Origin: Physcia stellaris
Taxonomy: Eukaryota; Ascomycota; Lecanoromycetes; Caliciales; Physciaceae
Length of the DNA stretch: 64,000 nt
Direction of reading: 5' to 3'
Assembly (NCBI GenBank): GCA_018902385.1
Contig: JABSSW010000047.1
Location: 124,001 to 188,000 of the forward strand
A program made the translations under genes and the position numbers. Each line of letters starts with the position of its first letter. Positions within the stretch are counted from its first letter, which is position 1. Shown here piece after piece: positions 32,478-43,085 of the stretch. The notes beneath the pieces were generated by a model. The model made no database searches. It saw nothing but the letters and a program-made list of their open reading frames with translations, and was not told where the DNA came from.

Positions 32478-34298
32478 ATGTCAACGGCTCCTCCGCCAGC
32501 AGCATCTCTCCCTAGGACCTCACCCTTCCTCACGCCCCATCCCCACTCTACCCCTTCTTCCCTCTCGATCCTCCACCTCCGCCGCGACCAGCACCTACCC
32601 ATAATTCTTCAGTCCTCCTCCGCCCCTTCGGACGGCTACCTCGAAGGTCCAGTCACAAACACACGCTTCGGGTCTTTCCCCCACTCAACCCTCGTCAACC
32701 AGCCATGGGGCTCTCAAATTCGTGCTTCGGAGGTGGACACCGGTTCACGGGGGCGCAAAGGGTGGGAAGGAAAAGGAAAGAAACGGAAGCGTGGGGAGGG
32801 CGATGAAGCTGTTACAGATGAGCAGGAATTAGGGATAGAAGAAGAGCGAGCTCGGAAAGAGATCAAAACCGCAGCTAGCGGATTCGTGCACATACTGCCA
32901 CCCACCCCGGAACTTTGGACCTCGAGTTTACCGCATAGGACGCAGGTCGTGTATACACCGGACTACAGCTACATCCTCCATCGACTACGCGCGCGACCAG
33001 GTAGCGTTGTCATTGAGGCAGGAGCTGGGAGCGGAAGCTTCACTCATGCGGCTGCTCGGGCAGTCTTCAACGGCTACCCTCGACCAACAACCACAAACAC
33101 AAGCACCCAGACAGAAGAGCCAGCAGATCTCAACGACCCCCAAAGCGCAAAGCAAGGCAAAGTCTACAGCTTCGAATTCCACGAGCCACGCTGCGCAGCG
33201 CTGAAGCAAGAAATCCAAGACCACGGTCTCTCGAGCATAGTGGAGCTCACGCACCGCGACGTCTGCTCAGAAGGCTTTCTACCCGACACCGACCCGCCCA
33301 TCCACGCCGACGCCATCTTCCTCGATCTCCCCGCGCCCTGGCTAGCACTCAAGCACCTCACGCGGCGCATCCGCCGGAAACCATCACCCTTACCCACACC
33401 ACCTCAGAACCCACCCCAACCGCCCTCTCCCCGACCCCCAGACGCAAACCCACCACCTAACGCCCCCTCTCAGCCCCCGCCCGCAATTCCCCCAGAAACA
33501 ACCCCGAATCCAGCCCTCCACCCCGCCCTCGCAGTCCACGTCTGCACCTTCTCGCCCTGCATCGAGCAAGTAACGCGCACGATCTCGACCCTGCGCAGCC
33601 TCGGCTGGCTCGACATATCAATGGTAGAGCTCTCGGCCAAGAAAATCGAAGTGCGCCGGGAGCGGGTCGGGCTGCAGGAAGAAGGGCTGCGAGGCGTGAA
33701 CGCTTCGCCGGCGAACGTGAACGAGGCGGTGGAGCGATTGAGAGAGGTGGAGGGCCGGACGCGCTGGTTCCACGAGATGGAGGCAAGGAAGGAGAGGGAT
33801 GCTGAGCTTGCGGGTCAAGTTCAAGCTGAGGAGGGAAATGGAGGGGTTGGAGAAAAGGGGAAATACATCTCCAAACGCGCCCGCCTAGCCTCAATCGCGT
33901 CCGCTGTATCAACCCGCAAGCTCTACAAGGAAGGCAGACTGATACACAGACCCGAGCCAGAGCTGAAGATGCATACAAGCTATCTCGTCTTCGCGGTCCT
34001 GCCCAGGGAGTGGAGCGAGGAAGACGAGAGGGAGGCGCAGGCTGTTTATATCGGCGATGCAGGAGGGGATAAGGGAAATGGGAAGGGCGTGGGGGCGAGG
34101 ACGGAGAAGGCTGTGAGCAAGCGACAGAGGCGGAAGGAGGCGAAGAGGAAGAAGCTAGAGGAGGGTGGTGGTGGTGGTGATGGAATTGGAGATGAAGTAA
34201 GTGGCGCGAACGGGGCGATGGGAAGGGAAGAGGAGCCGGAGCAAATCCAGGATGGGGCCTCTGTTGAAAGGATGGATGAAGGTGGCTTCAGAGAGTGA
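32478..34298 (+). CDS. TRM61: tRNA (adenine-58-N1)-methyltransferase catalytic subunit
   Basis: Intronless, 606 aa from the ATG at 32478 (upstream frame opens only with TTG). It methylates A58 of tRNA with the TRM6 partner, in the nucleus. The family block TPELWTSSLPHRTQVVYTPD is followed by the SAM-binding loop VIEAGAGSGSFTHAAARA, then FEFHEPRC, THRDVCSEGF and DAIFLDLPAPWLALKHL. After that a Pro-rich insertion of about 50 residues interrupts the fold before VCTFSPCIEQVTRTI. A Lys-rich N-terminal stretch (GKGKKRKRGEGD) and C-terminal RQRRKEAKRKK could serve nuclear import. The protein is longer than the yeast enzyme (383 aa) because of these low-complexity parts. The 3' third has many Gly and Glu codons. 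Confidence 0.92.
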   Translation: MSTAPPPAASLPRTSPFLTPHPHSTPSSLSILHLRRDQHLPIILQSSSAPSDGYLEGPVTNTRFGSFPHSTLVNQPWGSQIRASEVDTGSRGRKGWEGKGKKRKRGEGDEAVTDEQELGIEEERARKEIKTAASGFVHILPPTPELWTSSLPHRTQVVYTPDYSYILHRLRARPGSVVIEAGAGSGSFTHAAARAVFNGYPRPTTTNTSTQTEEPADLNDPQSAKQGKVYSFEFHEPRCAALKQEIQDHGLSSIVELTHRDVCSEGFLPDTDPPIHADAIFLDLPAPWLALKHLTRRIRRKPSPLPTPPQNPPQPPSPRPPDANPPPNAPSQPPPAIPPETTPNPALHPALAVHVCTFSPCIEQVTRTISTLRSLGWLDISMVELSAKKIEVRRERVGLQEEGLRGVNASPANVNEAVERLREVEGRTRWFHEMEARKERDAELAGQVQAEEGNGGVGEKGKYISKRARLASIASAVSTRKLYKEGRLIHRPEPELKMHTSYLVFAVLPREWSEEDEREAQAVYIGDAGGDKGNGKGVGARTEKAVSKRQRRKEAKRKKLEEGGGGGDGIGDEVSGANGAMGREEEPEQIQDGASVERMDEGGFRE

Positions 34299-34379
34299 AT
34301 TGGGATCTTGCGACCTTCGTCCAGTGCCACTTGATCCAAACGTCGGGTCGAGAAGATAGCAAACCATCCATCAAAGATC

Positions 34380-34855
34380 ATGGACGCTCAAAAAGAGTTC
34401 GGTATTGAAGAGCTTGAGTGAGTAGGCTATGACATGAGAAATAATGCCTTCTATGACCACCAGTCCCATACATGTGGAGAGCGCTGGACGAAGTGTGATG
34501 GAAGGGAAATACCAGACCTTGTCTTCTGAAGTGTTAATTTTCTGGCCCTTCCAGAAGGCTTCTTGTCTACCTTCATTTTGGTCTGTCTCTTTATGTCGGC
34601 ACTACCATCAGGTACGAAGGACTCGAGGGAATCTGCAAGAACAATCCGGGCCAGCCACCGACAGAGCACGACCCCGAAGCGGACATACCAGTCGTTGTCC
34701 ACATGTCTTCAAGTGGGACGAGTAGCTCCGCAATCCGATTATCTCAATCCCACTTCCCTTTCCCTGCCTTCGATGAGACTCTTCTCAAAGCTCAAGCATG
34801 CTTGCTGCAAGCCCTCATGCATCACCTATCGGTCGCGACGGCTGCCTTGCAATAA
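34380..34855 (+). CDS. hypothetical small protein, three exons (weak)
   Basis: Predicted exons 34380-34417, 34464-34532 and 34612-34855 keep frame and give 116 aa: MDAQKEFGIEELDPIHVESA, then KYQTLSSEVYEGLEGICKNN and ADIPVVVHMSSSGTSSSAIR. The first intron has a strong GTGAGT donor but is only 46 nt; the second uses GTTAAT. No domain is recognised. The last exon overlaps the 3' end of the convergent secreted-protein gene by about 40 bp. The model rests on splice phase and sensible composition alone. Confidence 0.35.
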
Positions 34856-35405
34856 TATTCCCCGCAACAGTAACCGCATACTCTCCCATCGGCCCTACAG
34901 GCATATGCCCGCCTAAGTATCCAGTTCGCTGCGTCAGGCACGCCTTCATCACCAGCGCCGCCTGCCTCGCAATCAGCATTTCCGCAAACGCATCCCTCGA
35001 TCTGGGCCTTATGGAGCTGAGCGCAATGTTGCAAGTAGCCCAAGACCACCTGCGGATGTAGTTCGGACTTTGCGGCGCAACTTCATGCCAGGGCATAGGG
35101 ATAGTGGCGGAGGGGCTGGCGAGTATGTTGTAAAGGAGTAACGCACAGTCGGGGACATTGACGGGGCTAGGGCGGGGGTGAGCGCGGGGATCGCGGGGTT
35201 GGGCGACGCATTTTGGAAGGAGGTTGGGCGGTGTGGTGAGATTTGTTGCGGTTGTGGTTTCGGTGGATTCGAGGATTGGGAGATTGAGATCTCGTCGATA
35301 TGGTTGGGGTCTACTTGATGTAAGATGAGTAGCCGTAGAAGAGATAAAGATGAGGATCCAGATAACTCCTAAGTGGCAGGAATCAACGAGTGAAAGTGGC
35401 AGCAT
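34815..35405 (-). CDS. small secreted Cys-containing protein
   Basis: Single exon, 196 aa from the ATG at 35405. The N-terminus SCHLGVIWILIFISSTATHL is a signal peptide, possibly after a shorter start. The mature part has four well-spaced Cys: KCVAQP, VNVPDCALLLYNIL, WATCNIALSS and VMKACLTQRTGYLGGHMPVG. The order C, DC-LL, TC-I and C-GG with a final hydrophobic strand (YAVTVAGNII) follows a common pattern of ascomycete small secreted proteins with two likely disulfides; the function of that group is unknown to me. It is convergent with the weak gene on its left. Confidence 0.75.
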   Translation of the reverse strand: MLPLSLVDSCHLGVIWILIFISSTATHLTSSRPQPYRRDLNLPILESTETTTATNLTTPPNLLPKCVAQPRDPRAHPRPSPVNVPDCALLLYNILASPSATIPMPWHEVAPQSPNYIRRWSWATCNIALSSIRPRSRDAFAEMLIARQAALVMKACLTQRTGYLGGHMPVGPMGEYAVTVAGNIIARQPSRPIGDA

Positions 35406-36364
35406 GGTAATGATGAAGATGATACGAGATTCTTAAAAGCCAGCACTGCAGGCCTTCAAGCTCGATGGCCTGCGTAGTTTTTGGATGGTTCATACGAACG
35501 ATTGACCTTTGACTCGGTGAAGATGAAAGACCGCATAGGTGTGCGAACCTCGGGCAATGCTTTATTAGGCCATGGTCTGACCCGATTGGCGATCATAGCT
35601 AAATTCCGATACGAGTGGACATTGAGACATTCTCCCGTAAAGGTCAGCAGTTCTAGTGCTTGGTGATAGGAAAGCCATTAGACTGAAATACTGCAACAGC
35701 AAGCAGCAAGCGACACTGGCGGCCAACATTGACCCGTGCAAGCTCAGCAAAATACAGATTCCAATAAACCATAACAATCACTACTCCTAGAATAGTCCAA
35801 AGGCTTTCCAGATCTGGTGAGCGCAACAGGTCTGGCGCTTGCGGAAGTGTCAATGCATTGACGGCGGGGAAGCGCCAATAGCGAATGTGTTCCGCAGCGA
35901 ACAGACAGTCTATTCTGTAAAGAGTTTGAGCTTCAAGACTTGTCACTCTGACCTTGACATCTTGTTGGTGCGGTTTCCAACTAATCATAGTTGCTGGAGG
36001 AGACAACGAGGGCCTGGGAGAGGTGGAAGACGATCGCTACTTCCATCAAGGCCACGATCAGGATCTGCTCCATTGGCTTATGACCAAAGCAGAGGGTACC
36101 TAAGTCATTCGGAATCTCGAACTCTGCCTTGGTTTAATTTGAGCCTCTGATGAGCATGGCAAACGTCCATCCAACAAGACAATCAGGGACAGCTATTTGG
36201 TAACCAATGGAGAGTCGTTGACCCAAAGGTGAAATCTGTCAGGCAAGACTGCCGATTGGTGTCCGCGTTGGGCTGATATTCTCTAATAGTAGGTGCAATG
36301 CTCTCGACACCGCACATTTTGTTTGGTACGATACGAGAGTTGATCCAAGGTAAGGCGACAGCGT
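35406..36364. other. gene-free stretch with one unexplained hydrophobic frame
   Basis: The minus frame 36006-35653 encodes a plausible membrane-like stretch (SLWTILGVVIVMVYWNLYFA) but has no supported start, splice partners or family. I leave it unassigned. Nothing else is seen. Confidence 0.35.
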
Positions 36365-37087
36365 TCAGCCAATTTCGACGCTACCTTCAGGCACACCACT
36401 TCGGCTTCGGAGCCTCCGAGCGAAGAATTTCATAATTGGCAGCATTTCTTCCCTGTTGCTCGGCATCCCGTCTCCCCTCTTATCCCACTTGTGATATTCG
36501 AAATTGTCGAACGCCGTCTTCAGCCGGTTGACTGCGGATTTGGTGGTTAGAGTATTCGACGATCCTCCTAGTGCCAGTACCGGCGTCTTGCTCTTCTCTT
36601 TTGCAATCAATGATGTAGGTAGTGGACCACCGATAGAAACGACACCTCCCAGCTCCGCAGGCAGAGAGTGAACCGCCGCCAAAGCAGCCATGCCACCTTG
36701 ACCGAATCCGAATAAAAGGATGTTTCTAGGCGTGTAGCCGCATTGCTTGACCAGTGTTGTATTTATCACGTCTTCCGCAATAATCTCCACAGCCTTCACA
36801 AAGCCTGTATCCAGTTCCATGTGGCCATCGGTTGAATCGAAGTGGATGTCGTCACCCCAGTGGAAGCCAGCCAAGTCGAAAGGTAACGGTGTAGGAGCTT
36901 GTAGTGAGATACATGCTGTCTCTGGTAGAGCGAGCTGATTCCCGAGGGTGGTGAAGGAGACGTTAGTATCACCGAGACCGTGAAGAAGGACAAGCACATT
37001 GATAGCTTGCTGAGATGAAGGTGGGGGAGTGACGGTCAGGTTGAGGGTAGGAGGGAAATGGCTGCGTGTTGGCAATTGGGGAGCCAT
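36365..37087 (-). CDS. phospholipase/carboxylesterase-like alpha/beta hydrolase, Ser replaced
   Basis: Single exon, 240 aa from the ATG at 37087 (the frame continues upstream only to a GTG). The fold order of the acyl-protein thioesterase family is clear: NVLVLLHGLGDTNVSF (oxyanion region), CISLQAPTPLPF, GFHWGDDIHFD, NILLFGFGQGGMAALAAVH (nucleophile elbow) and a C-terminal YHKWDKRGDGMPSNREEM where the catalytic His would be expected. The elbow reads G-F-G-Q-G: the catalytic Ser of GFSQG is a Gly. The usual Asp-His ending is also unclear. Classical esterase activity is therefore doubtful. I have an impression that a fungal subfamily carries this Gly, which would make it an old non-catalytic branch and not a recent mutation. 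Confidence 0.85.
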   Translation of the reverse strand: MAPQLPTRSHFPPTLNLTVTPPPSSQQAINVLVLLHGLGDTNVSFTTLGNQLALPETACISLQAPTPLPFDLAGFHWGDDIHFDSTDGHMELDTGFVKAVEIIAEDVINTTLVKQCGYTPRNILLFGFGQGGMAALAAVHSLPAELGGVVSIGGPLPTSLIAKEKSKTPVLALGGSSNTLTTKSAVNRLKTAFDNFEYHKWDKRGDGMPSNREEMLPIMKFFARRLRSRSGVPEGSVEIG

Positions 37088-37916
37088 CAAGTGAAACGGT
37101 GCTGGATGTACATTCCTGGTAGCGTTACATCGGATAATGGAGTGCACTGATTACGTCACTCTCTGCGAGTACATTAGTGAAGGTGAACATCGACTGGCCA
37201 GAGTGATGGAAGAAAGCTGCACCTGCATCATCCGAAGAACAAGCAAATGCCAAGTGCTTGGCTCTCATGTACCAAAAGCTTGATTTCACCGCTGGCAAAT
37301 TCTTCCCATCTCTTGCTCTTGATCACATATCATCCTTCCCTCCGCATACATCTTGCTGAATGCATGCAATGACGCTGCATTATTCCCATGATGTTGGATG
37401 AGTATCCAGAGCAAACAGTAAGTACTCGTAGCTCAACCCTAGGGTTCAGAGGTCCGACAGGGGCACAGCGGTTGTGAAGCAAGATTTACCAACGGGCGAT
37501 GACACACGTGTGCCTCGTCATCACTCCGGAATGGAAGAGCTCGCCATCATCCCTGCTCAGGTGAAGGCCGCGACTGGACGTGATATTGCCGCTTCATGTT
37601 GGCGCCCGTCTCGACCTTCAATGTGGGGCAGCGTGGAGGGGCTGAAGCCAACTGGGAGGGGTGAAGTGCTCCTCTGCGTGTGAACGAGAATTAGACAGCA
37701 GATTCATAAGGCAAGGTACTTTAGGTTACCCAATCGTCACTGGTCCAAATCACTTTGTCCCTTGCACTGGTCCAAGGTCTATTTAAACCCCGACTTCTCC
37801 CCACGATTTCCTTGTTTCCTTCTCCATAGTATTCTTGATCAAACATCAAACCCATACCCAGAAACAACCTTCCCAATAACCCAACATCAACTTTTACCAA
37901 CTTATCTACAGTCATC
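37088..37916. other. intergenic; promoter region of the CipC-like gene
   Basis: No gene seen. The last 120 bp before the CipC-like ATG hold TCTATTTAAACC and C/T-rich stretches, as in strongly expressed fungal promoters. Confidence 0.4.
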
Positions 37917-38498
37917 ATGGTCTTCGGCTGGGGTCAGTACTTCCCTGCGAGAGCTGATCTTCATCACTGAATGCTTCTGACAACCCACAGGCGAGTCTGC
38001 AGACGCACACAAAGAGGTCTATCAAGAAAACGGTGGCTATGACCAACCTAACGAGGCCAAGTTCTCGCACGAGCTTGTTGCTGGCGCGGCTGCCTTCGAG
38101 GGCATGAAGCTTTTCGAAGATAAACAGCGTAAAGAGGGTAAGGCTAACGATATCCCCTAGTAGACTCATTGCTCACAGTCAAAATTAGGCAAGCCAGTGT
38201 CTCACCAGTTTGCAAAGGAAATGCTCGTTGGCTTGGCGGGCGTCGAGGTTGACAAGTTGGCTGAAACTAAGGGTAGGTTGCCCGACTATTGGTCACCCGC
38301 TGATCTGATGTGCTCACATTCTTATCAATAGGTATGGACGCCTACGACAAAGAGCGAGCTCACCATCATGCCAAAGAAAATGCCGAGAACCTGTACGATC
38401 AGCAGTACGGTAATAGCGATCAGTACGACCCAAACAGCTCCGAATATCCCCAGCAATTCCAGAATTATGGTGGTAACCAGGGCGGAGGCAACTACTAG
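37917..38498 (+). CDS. CipC-like antibiotic response protein
   Basis: Four exons, 37917-37932, 37991-38137, 38189-38272 and 38332-38498, give 137 aa. Every intron sits after the first base of a Gly codon. The protein starts MVFGWGESADAHKEVYQ and contains NEAKFSHELVAGAAAFEGMK, HQFAKEMLVGLAGVEVDKL and DAYDKERAHHHAKENAENLY, the recognised CipC order. The end is Gln/Asn/Tyr/Gly-rich (YGGNQGGGNY). CipC was first described as a concanamycin-induced protein in Aspergillus; related proteins are small, soluble and stress-related, and the molecular role is not known. The first exon is only 16 nt, so gene finders can miss the start. Confidence 0.92.
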
Positions 38499-39007
38499 GT
38501 GCATGGAGAGAATCGATAGCCTTCGACTTCTCCTGCATATATGAAGGCTCGTGCTGCATATCAATGCCATGTAATAATAGGTTAGATGACGTGGAGAAGC
38601 ACGAAATGTGACGAGGTCCATTCAACGGGTTGAATGGCCCAAATTGAATCACTCGTGTATCACCTACAGTCCCTCTTCGACGTCACGTGAGAAAGTCAAT
38701 CTAGTAGATATCCCATAAATCAACACTACTAGTGCTCTAGTAAGATGATATTACAATGACTTACGGCTACAAAGATGCCCTACACCCCAGTTAACAGGCG
38801 ACCATAATCCAAGGGTACCGTGCAAGCGTGTTATGCTGGATCTGCAGCATTGGCTACGGATCAGACAATGTGTCCCATGTATCTTTAACCTTGAATTGCA
38901 GTATGCTTTTCCTTAAGACTTATTCTTCTCCCGCCTCTTTCCCCCATCTCAGGGATCTCCAATTCGCCGGCCTCGATTAAAGCCGGCCCAGTATGTCTCT
39001 CATAGAC

Positions 39008-39313
39008 TCAGACTGACACCCAAGTAGCCAATTGGCCGTCGCCCGACTTTCTTTCATTGGAGAAGACCATCTCAGTTACGAGGTGCAAAGGGCGACAGGT
39101 CCGAGCCAGATTTCGTAAGCCGTAGGAGCGGCTGGTATCGGCGTAGAAGGGGCTGTAGGGGTAGAAGGCTAGAGCCTTGAGATAAGTATCTGGGTTATCG
39201 GTTGGTGGTAGATATGATATGATAGTGAGCATGATCTCGTTGGGCTACGTGAGCAATGCCTTTTCCGGGGAGGCTGGAGTCGCTGATAGCGACAACTGGG
39301 TGACCTCGGTCAT
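39008..39313 (-). pseudogene. F-box gene remnant with in-frame stop
   Basis: From an ATG at 39313 the frame reads MTEVTQLSLSATPASPEKAL, LT, stop (TAG 39247-39245), PNEIMLTIISYL and continues through LRNLARTCRPLHLVTE to a stop at 39008. LPNEIMLTIISYL would be a normal F-box core, so the TAG stands where Leu is expected (TTG to TAG). The chain ends about 80 residues after the F-box, with no substrate part. A start downstream of the TAG (TTG or ATG within PNEIM) would cut the F-box. An intron ending in CGTAG just before CCC is an alternative but would need an unseen upstream exon. Confidence 0.6.
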
Positions 39314-39733
39314 GGCAAAGTTGATGCAGGAGCTCCTCGCACGTGGGGTCTTCTTGCGGTTGAAATGTTCCTCTGCTGATGTCAAAGAGTATTTCTATAG
39401 GGAAGAGCGGAAAGGAGCTGTTACTTAATAGAAGCAGCGTTGTTATGCGCCAGAGCCGCTTCTCTCACAGAGCCGCTCCGTCGCACGTGTGAGGCATGGT
39501 CCGTGCGCTGTCTGCCAATTCACGTCACGTTTTCCTTGTTCCGCGATTTGTCCGGAGTCGTCAAATCGACAATCCATTTTTACACTCGCGCTTCCAGGCC
39601 TCAGACTTTTCAGCGCGTGAATGCACATCGCACCAAGATAAACTGCCGACCTGCATTGACAAGCAGAGAAAATAAGAAACAACGTAAAGCATAATGACTG
39701 CTGTACTACTTCAGCTGCCCCAATTCCCCAGAC

Positions 39734-42700
39734 ATGAAATTCGCAAAGTATGTCTGCGCCCAGTCAATTGCCCTCGGTAACCCTGGACCAACTTGCTGAT
39801 GGATAATAGGGCGCTCGAGCAGGATCTGGTACCTGAATGGAGAGCTAAATACCTGGATTACAAGGTCAATGGCTTTCCTGCCTGCCCCGACTCATATTCA
39901 AGCTAACCCACATTGGCTTTTAGACGGGGAAGAAGAAGGTCAAGGCTGTTGCAAGGGCCTTGAAAAACGTCAACCAGACTCCTAAGACTCCTGGCCGGCA
40001 GAAACCTTCGAATCTTTTCTCCTCCGCATCCTACCAATCCACCCATAACAGACGAGCATCCGCCCAGGGTCTCTTCTCCCAGACTTCGTCAGGCCAAGAT
40101 GGGTCAGAAACACCATCACCAGCCTCCGCGGAAGGCCCTCCGCCTGACGGGTACTCTTCGCCGCTCAAGTCGGGCAATCATGATATTGAGAACAGAAAGC
40201 CAACGGCCGAGAGTGGGACATCCCCCATGGCAATCAAGCGTCGCAGCTCGACGCATGAGGACAACGATGAGTCAGCAACACTTTGGGACAGTGGTGCAGT
40301 GACAAATTATGGCAGTATCATTTCGTCCCCCCCGAATTCTCGGCTTCTTCGTCAGCCACCATCGCTGGAATTACCCGACCCTGCGATGTCTCCCAATGAG
40401 GAGGCCTTCCCTCGTCATAACCGAGCTTGGCGACACAGTCGACTCAATCCCAATATCACCCCTCCAGCCAGGCAACCAGAGGGTGCTGCTGGTGACGCTT
40501 TTCACATTGGGAAAACTCACACACCTACCAAGACACAACATTCCGCCCTTTTACCCAGACACCGACAGATCTTTGCCAAAAGGAGAAGCGTCTCAACGCC
40601 TGGCGGACCGATAAGCCCAGCGAAGCCACCGCTATTGCGCCGTCTTTTCTCCAATGCTCCCATTGGATCACCAACGGTTGGCGATGTTCCTCTGGAAGCT
40701 TATAAAGAGGTTGACCTCAGGCAAGCAGATTTCTTGACCTTCCTCGACAAGCAGCTCGAGAAGATTGAAGCTTTCTACAAGATGAAAGAAACGGAAGCCG
40801 TCGAGCGACTAACTCTTCTGAAGCAGCAATTGCACGAATTGCGTGATCGGAGACTAGCAGAGGTTGAGGCTGCGCAACGAGCTCAAGAGCATGTACGACG
40901 AGAGCGAGAACGTCTAGGATCTAAATATACCGAAAACATGAATGGTGACGTAGATCGAACCGGCAGCACTTCCACAATCTCGAAGTGGATCCAACCAATT
41001 GGGAATGCGATGGGTCTGGGGGACCACTTCGGTAAGAACACTAAAGCACTAGGGCAAATGCAAACATCACCAGGTCCGTGCCCTCAGCATCTCCACTCTC
41101 ATGTGCAGAGTGACATGCAGAGAGACTTTTCGCGGCGACCTATCAACTACGATGATGTCCCTTATCGATCCGCCAAGAGGAAGCTGAAGCTAGCAATGCA
41201 GGAATTTTACAGAGGTCTGGAGCTGCTCAAGTCATTCGCATTGTTGAACCGAACCGCCTTCCGCAAGATAAATAAAAAGTACGACAAGGCCTGCCAAGCC
41301 AGACCGACTGGGAGATATATGTCAGAAAAGGTCAACAAAGCTTGGTTTGTACAGAGTGAAGTGCTCGAGGCTCACATTGTTGCTGTCGAAGATCTCTACG
41401 CCCGATACTTCGAGCGAGGAAACCACAAGGTCGCTGTGGGCAAATTGAGAAGTAAAACGTCGAAAACAGGTGATTATACTGGCAGTGTCTTCAGGAACGG
41501 CCTTCTTCTTGCCGGAGGACTGGTTTTTGGTATTGAGGGTATTGTATATGGAGGGAAACATCTTGCAAATCCGGACCCTAGAGTGCGCATGGAAGCAAGC
41601 TACCTGCTACAGATCTATGGAGGTTATTTTCTCGGTCTCTTTCTCTTCCTGTTATTCTGTGTCGACTGCTGGATATGGAGTCTAGCTAAGATCAACTACG
41701 TTTTCATTTTCGAATTTGATACCCGACACAACCTTGACTGGCGCCAGCTTTCGGAATTACCGAGCTTACTTTTCTTCCTTCTCGGCCTATCTCTTTGGCT
41801 AAATTTCCAACAAACCGGGGCCAACACCATGTACATATACTGGCCTGTCCTCCTAATCATCCTGACAATCATCATCCTCCTGTTTCCAGGACCCCTTCTC
41901 TACCATCGAAGCCGACAATGGTGGGCTTACTCCAACTTCCGGCTTCTCCTGGCCGGCATATACCCCGTCGAGTTCCGCGACTTCTTCCTCGGCGATATGT
42001 ATTGCTCGCAGACTTATACAATGGGCAACGTCGAACTTTTCTTCTGCCTTTATGCTCACCATTGGTCGCAACCAACACAATGCAACTCTACTCACTCCCG
42101 GTTACTCGGGTTCTTCTCGTGCCTTCCCGGTATATGGCGGGCATTGCAGTGTCTTCGAAGATATTACGACACTCGCAATGCCTTCCCACATCTCGTCAAC
42201 TGCGGCAAATACACTTTCACCATCCTGACTTACATGACTCTCTCCCTTTACCGGATCGACGAGAACCATAGCCTCCGAGCCCTTTTTATTGTTTGCGCCA
42301 CCATCAATGCTATCTATTGCTCTATCTGGGACCTTGCAATGGACTGGAGCTTGGGTAATCCCTACGCTGAACACCGATTCCTTCGCGACGTTCTCGGCTT
42401 CAAACACCCGTGGATGTACTATGCCTCCATGATTCTCGACCCCATTCTTCGCTTCAATTGGATCTTCTACGCTATCTTCACCAACGAGCTCCAACATTCG
42501 GCCCTTCTCAGCTTCTTCATCGCCTTCTCCGAGATTTGCCGAAGAGGCATCTGGACTCTTTTCAGGGTTGAGAACGAGCACTGCACTAACGTCGGACGCT
42601 TCCGTGCCAGCAGAGACGTACCACTGCCCTATGATTTACCCAGCCCCGAGGAAGAGAGATTGCAGGATGTACCTGAGGAAGGCCAGGAGCAGGTACGGCC

Positions 42701-43085
42701 GACGCAGATGCGCTCAGACTCTGGTAGGCCACGCACCGCCACGGGTGCAGATCTCGAAAGCGTCCTCTCTCAGCCGTCGCCAGGCGCGCTCCGACGTCGG
42801 CAGACTATGGAGACCGGTACGCCAATCCAGAGGGGTATTGCGCGTGTAGGAACGATCATGAACGAAGCACACGTGCAGGATTTTGAGCGAAAACGCAGGC
42901 CCGGGGTGGGTGAAAGCGGGTCACTCAAGTATGAGAAGGATCCGGCGGCAGAGCACAGCAGCGACGAGAGCGATGAGGAGGGCGAAGAGACGAGTGGGTC
43001 AGGTGGGGAGACTTCGAGACAGAACCAAGAGGACCTGTTAGATACTGGGAGCATATTGGAGAGGAGACCGAGTGCGGTTGGATGA
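39734..43085 (+). CDS. SPX-EXS phosphate exporter of the SYG1/XPR1 family
   Basis: Exons 39734-39747, 39810-39864 and 39924-43085 join to 1076 aa. The splices rebuild the SPX start MKFAKALEQDLVPEWRAKYL, DYKTGKKKVKAVARAL. The SPX domain resumes at about 284 (LRQADFLTFLDKQLEKIEAF) and 440 (AKRKLKLAMQEFYRGLELLK); a disordered Ser/Pro-rich region lies between. Membrane segments begin near 543 and the EXS domain runs to about 920 (GNVELFFCLYAHHWSQPTQC, HLVNCGKYTFTILTYMTLSL). The tail is acidic and Ser/Glu-rich. The SPX domain senses inositol pyrophosphates and the EXS part exports phosphate in characterised XPR1 proteins. The first exon is 14 nt. Confidence 0.95.

Noticed and set aside
33457-33978. 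173-codon minus frame inside TRM61
   Set aside because: Shadow frame produced by Pro/Arg-rich codons of the real gene.
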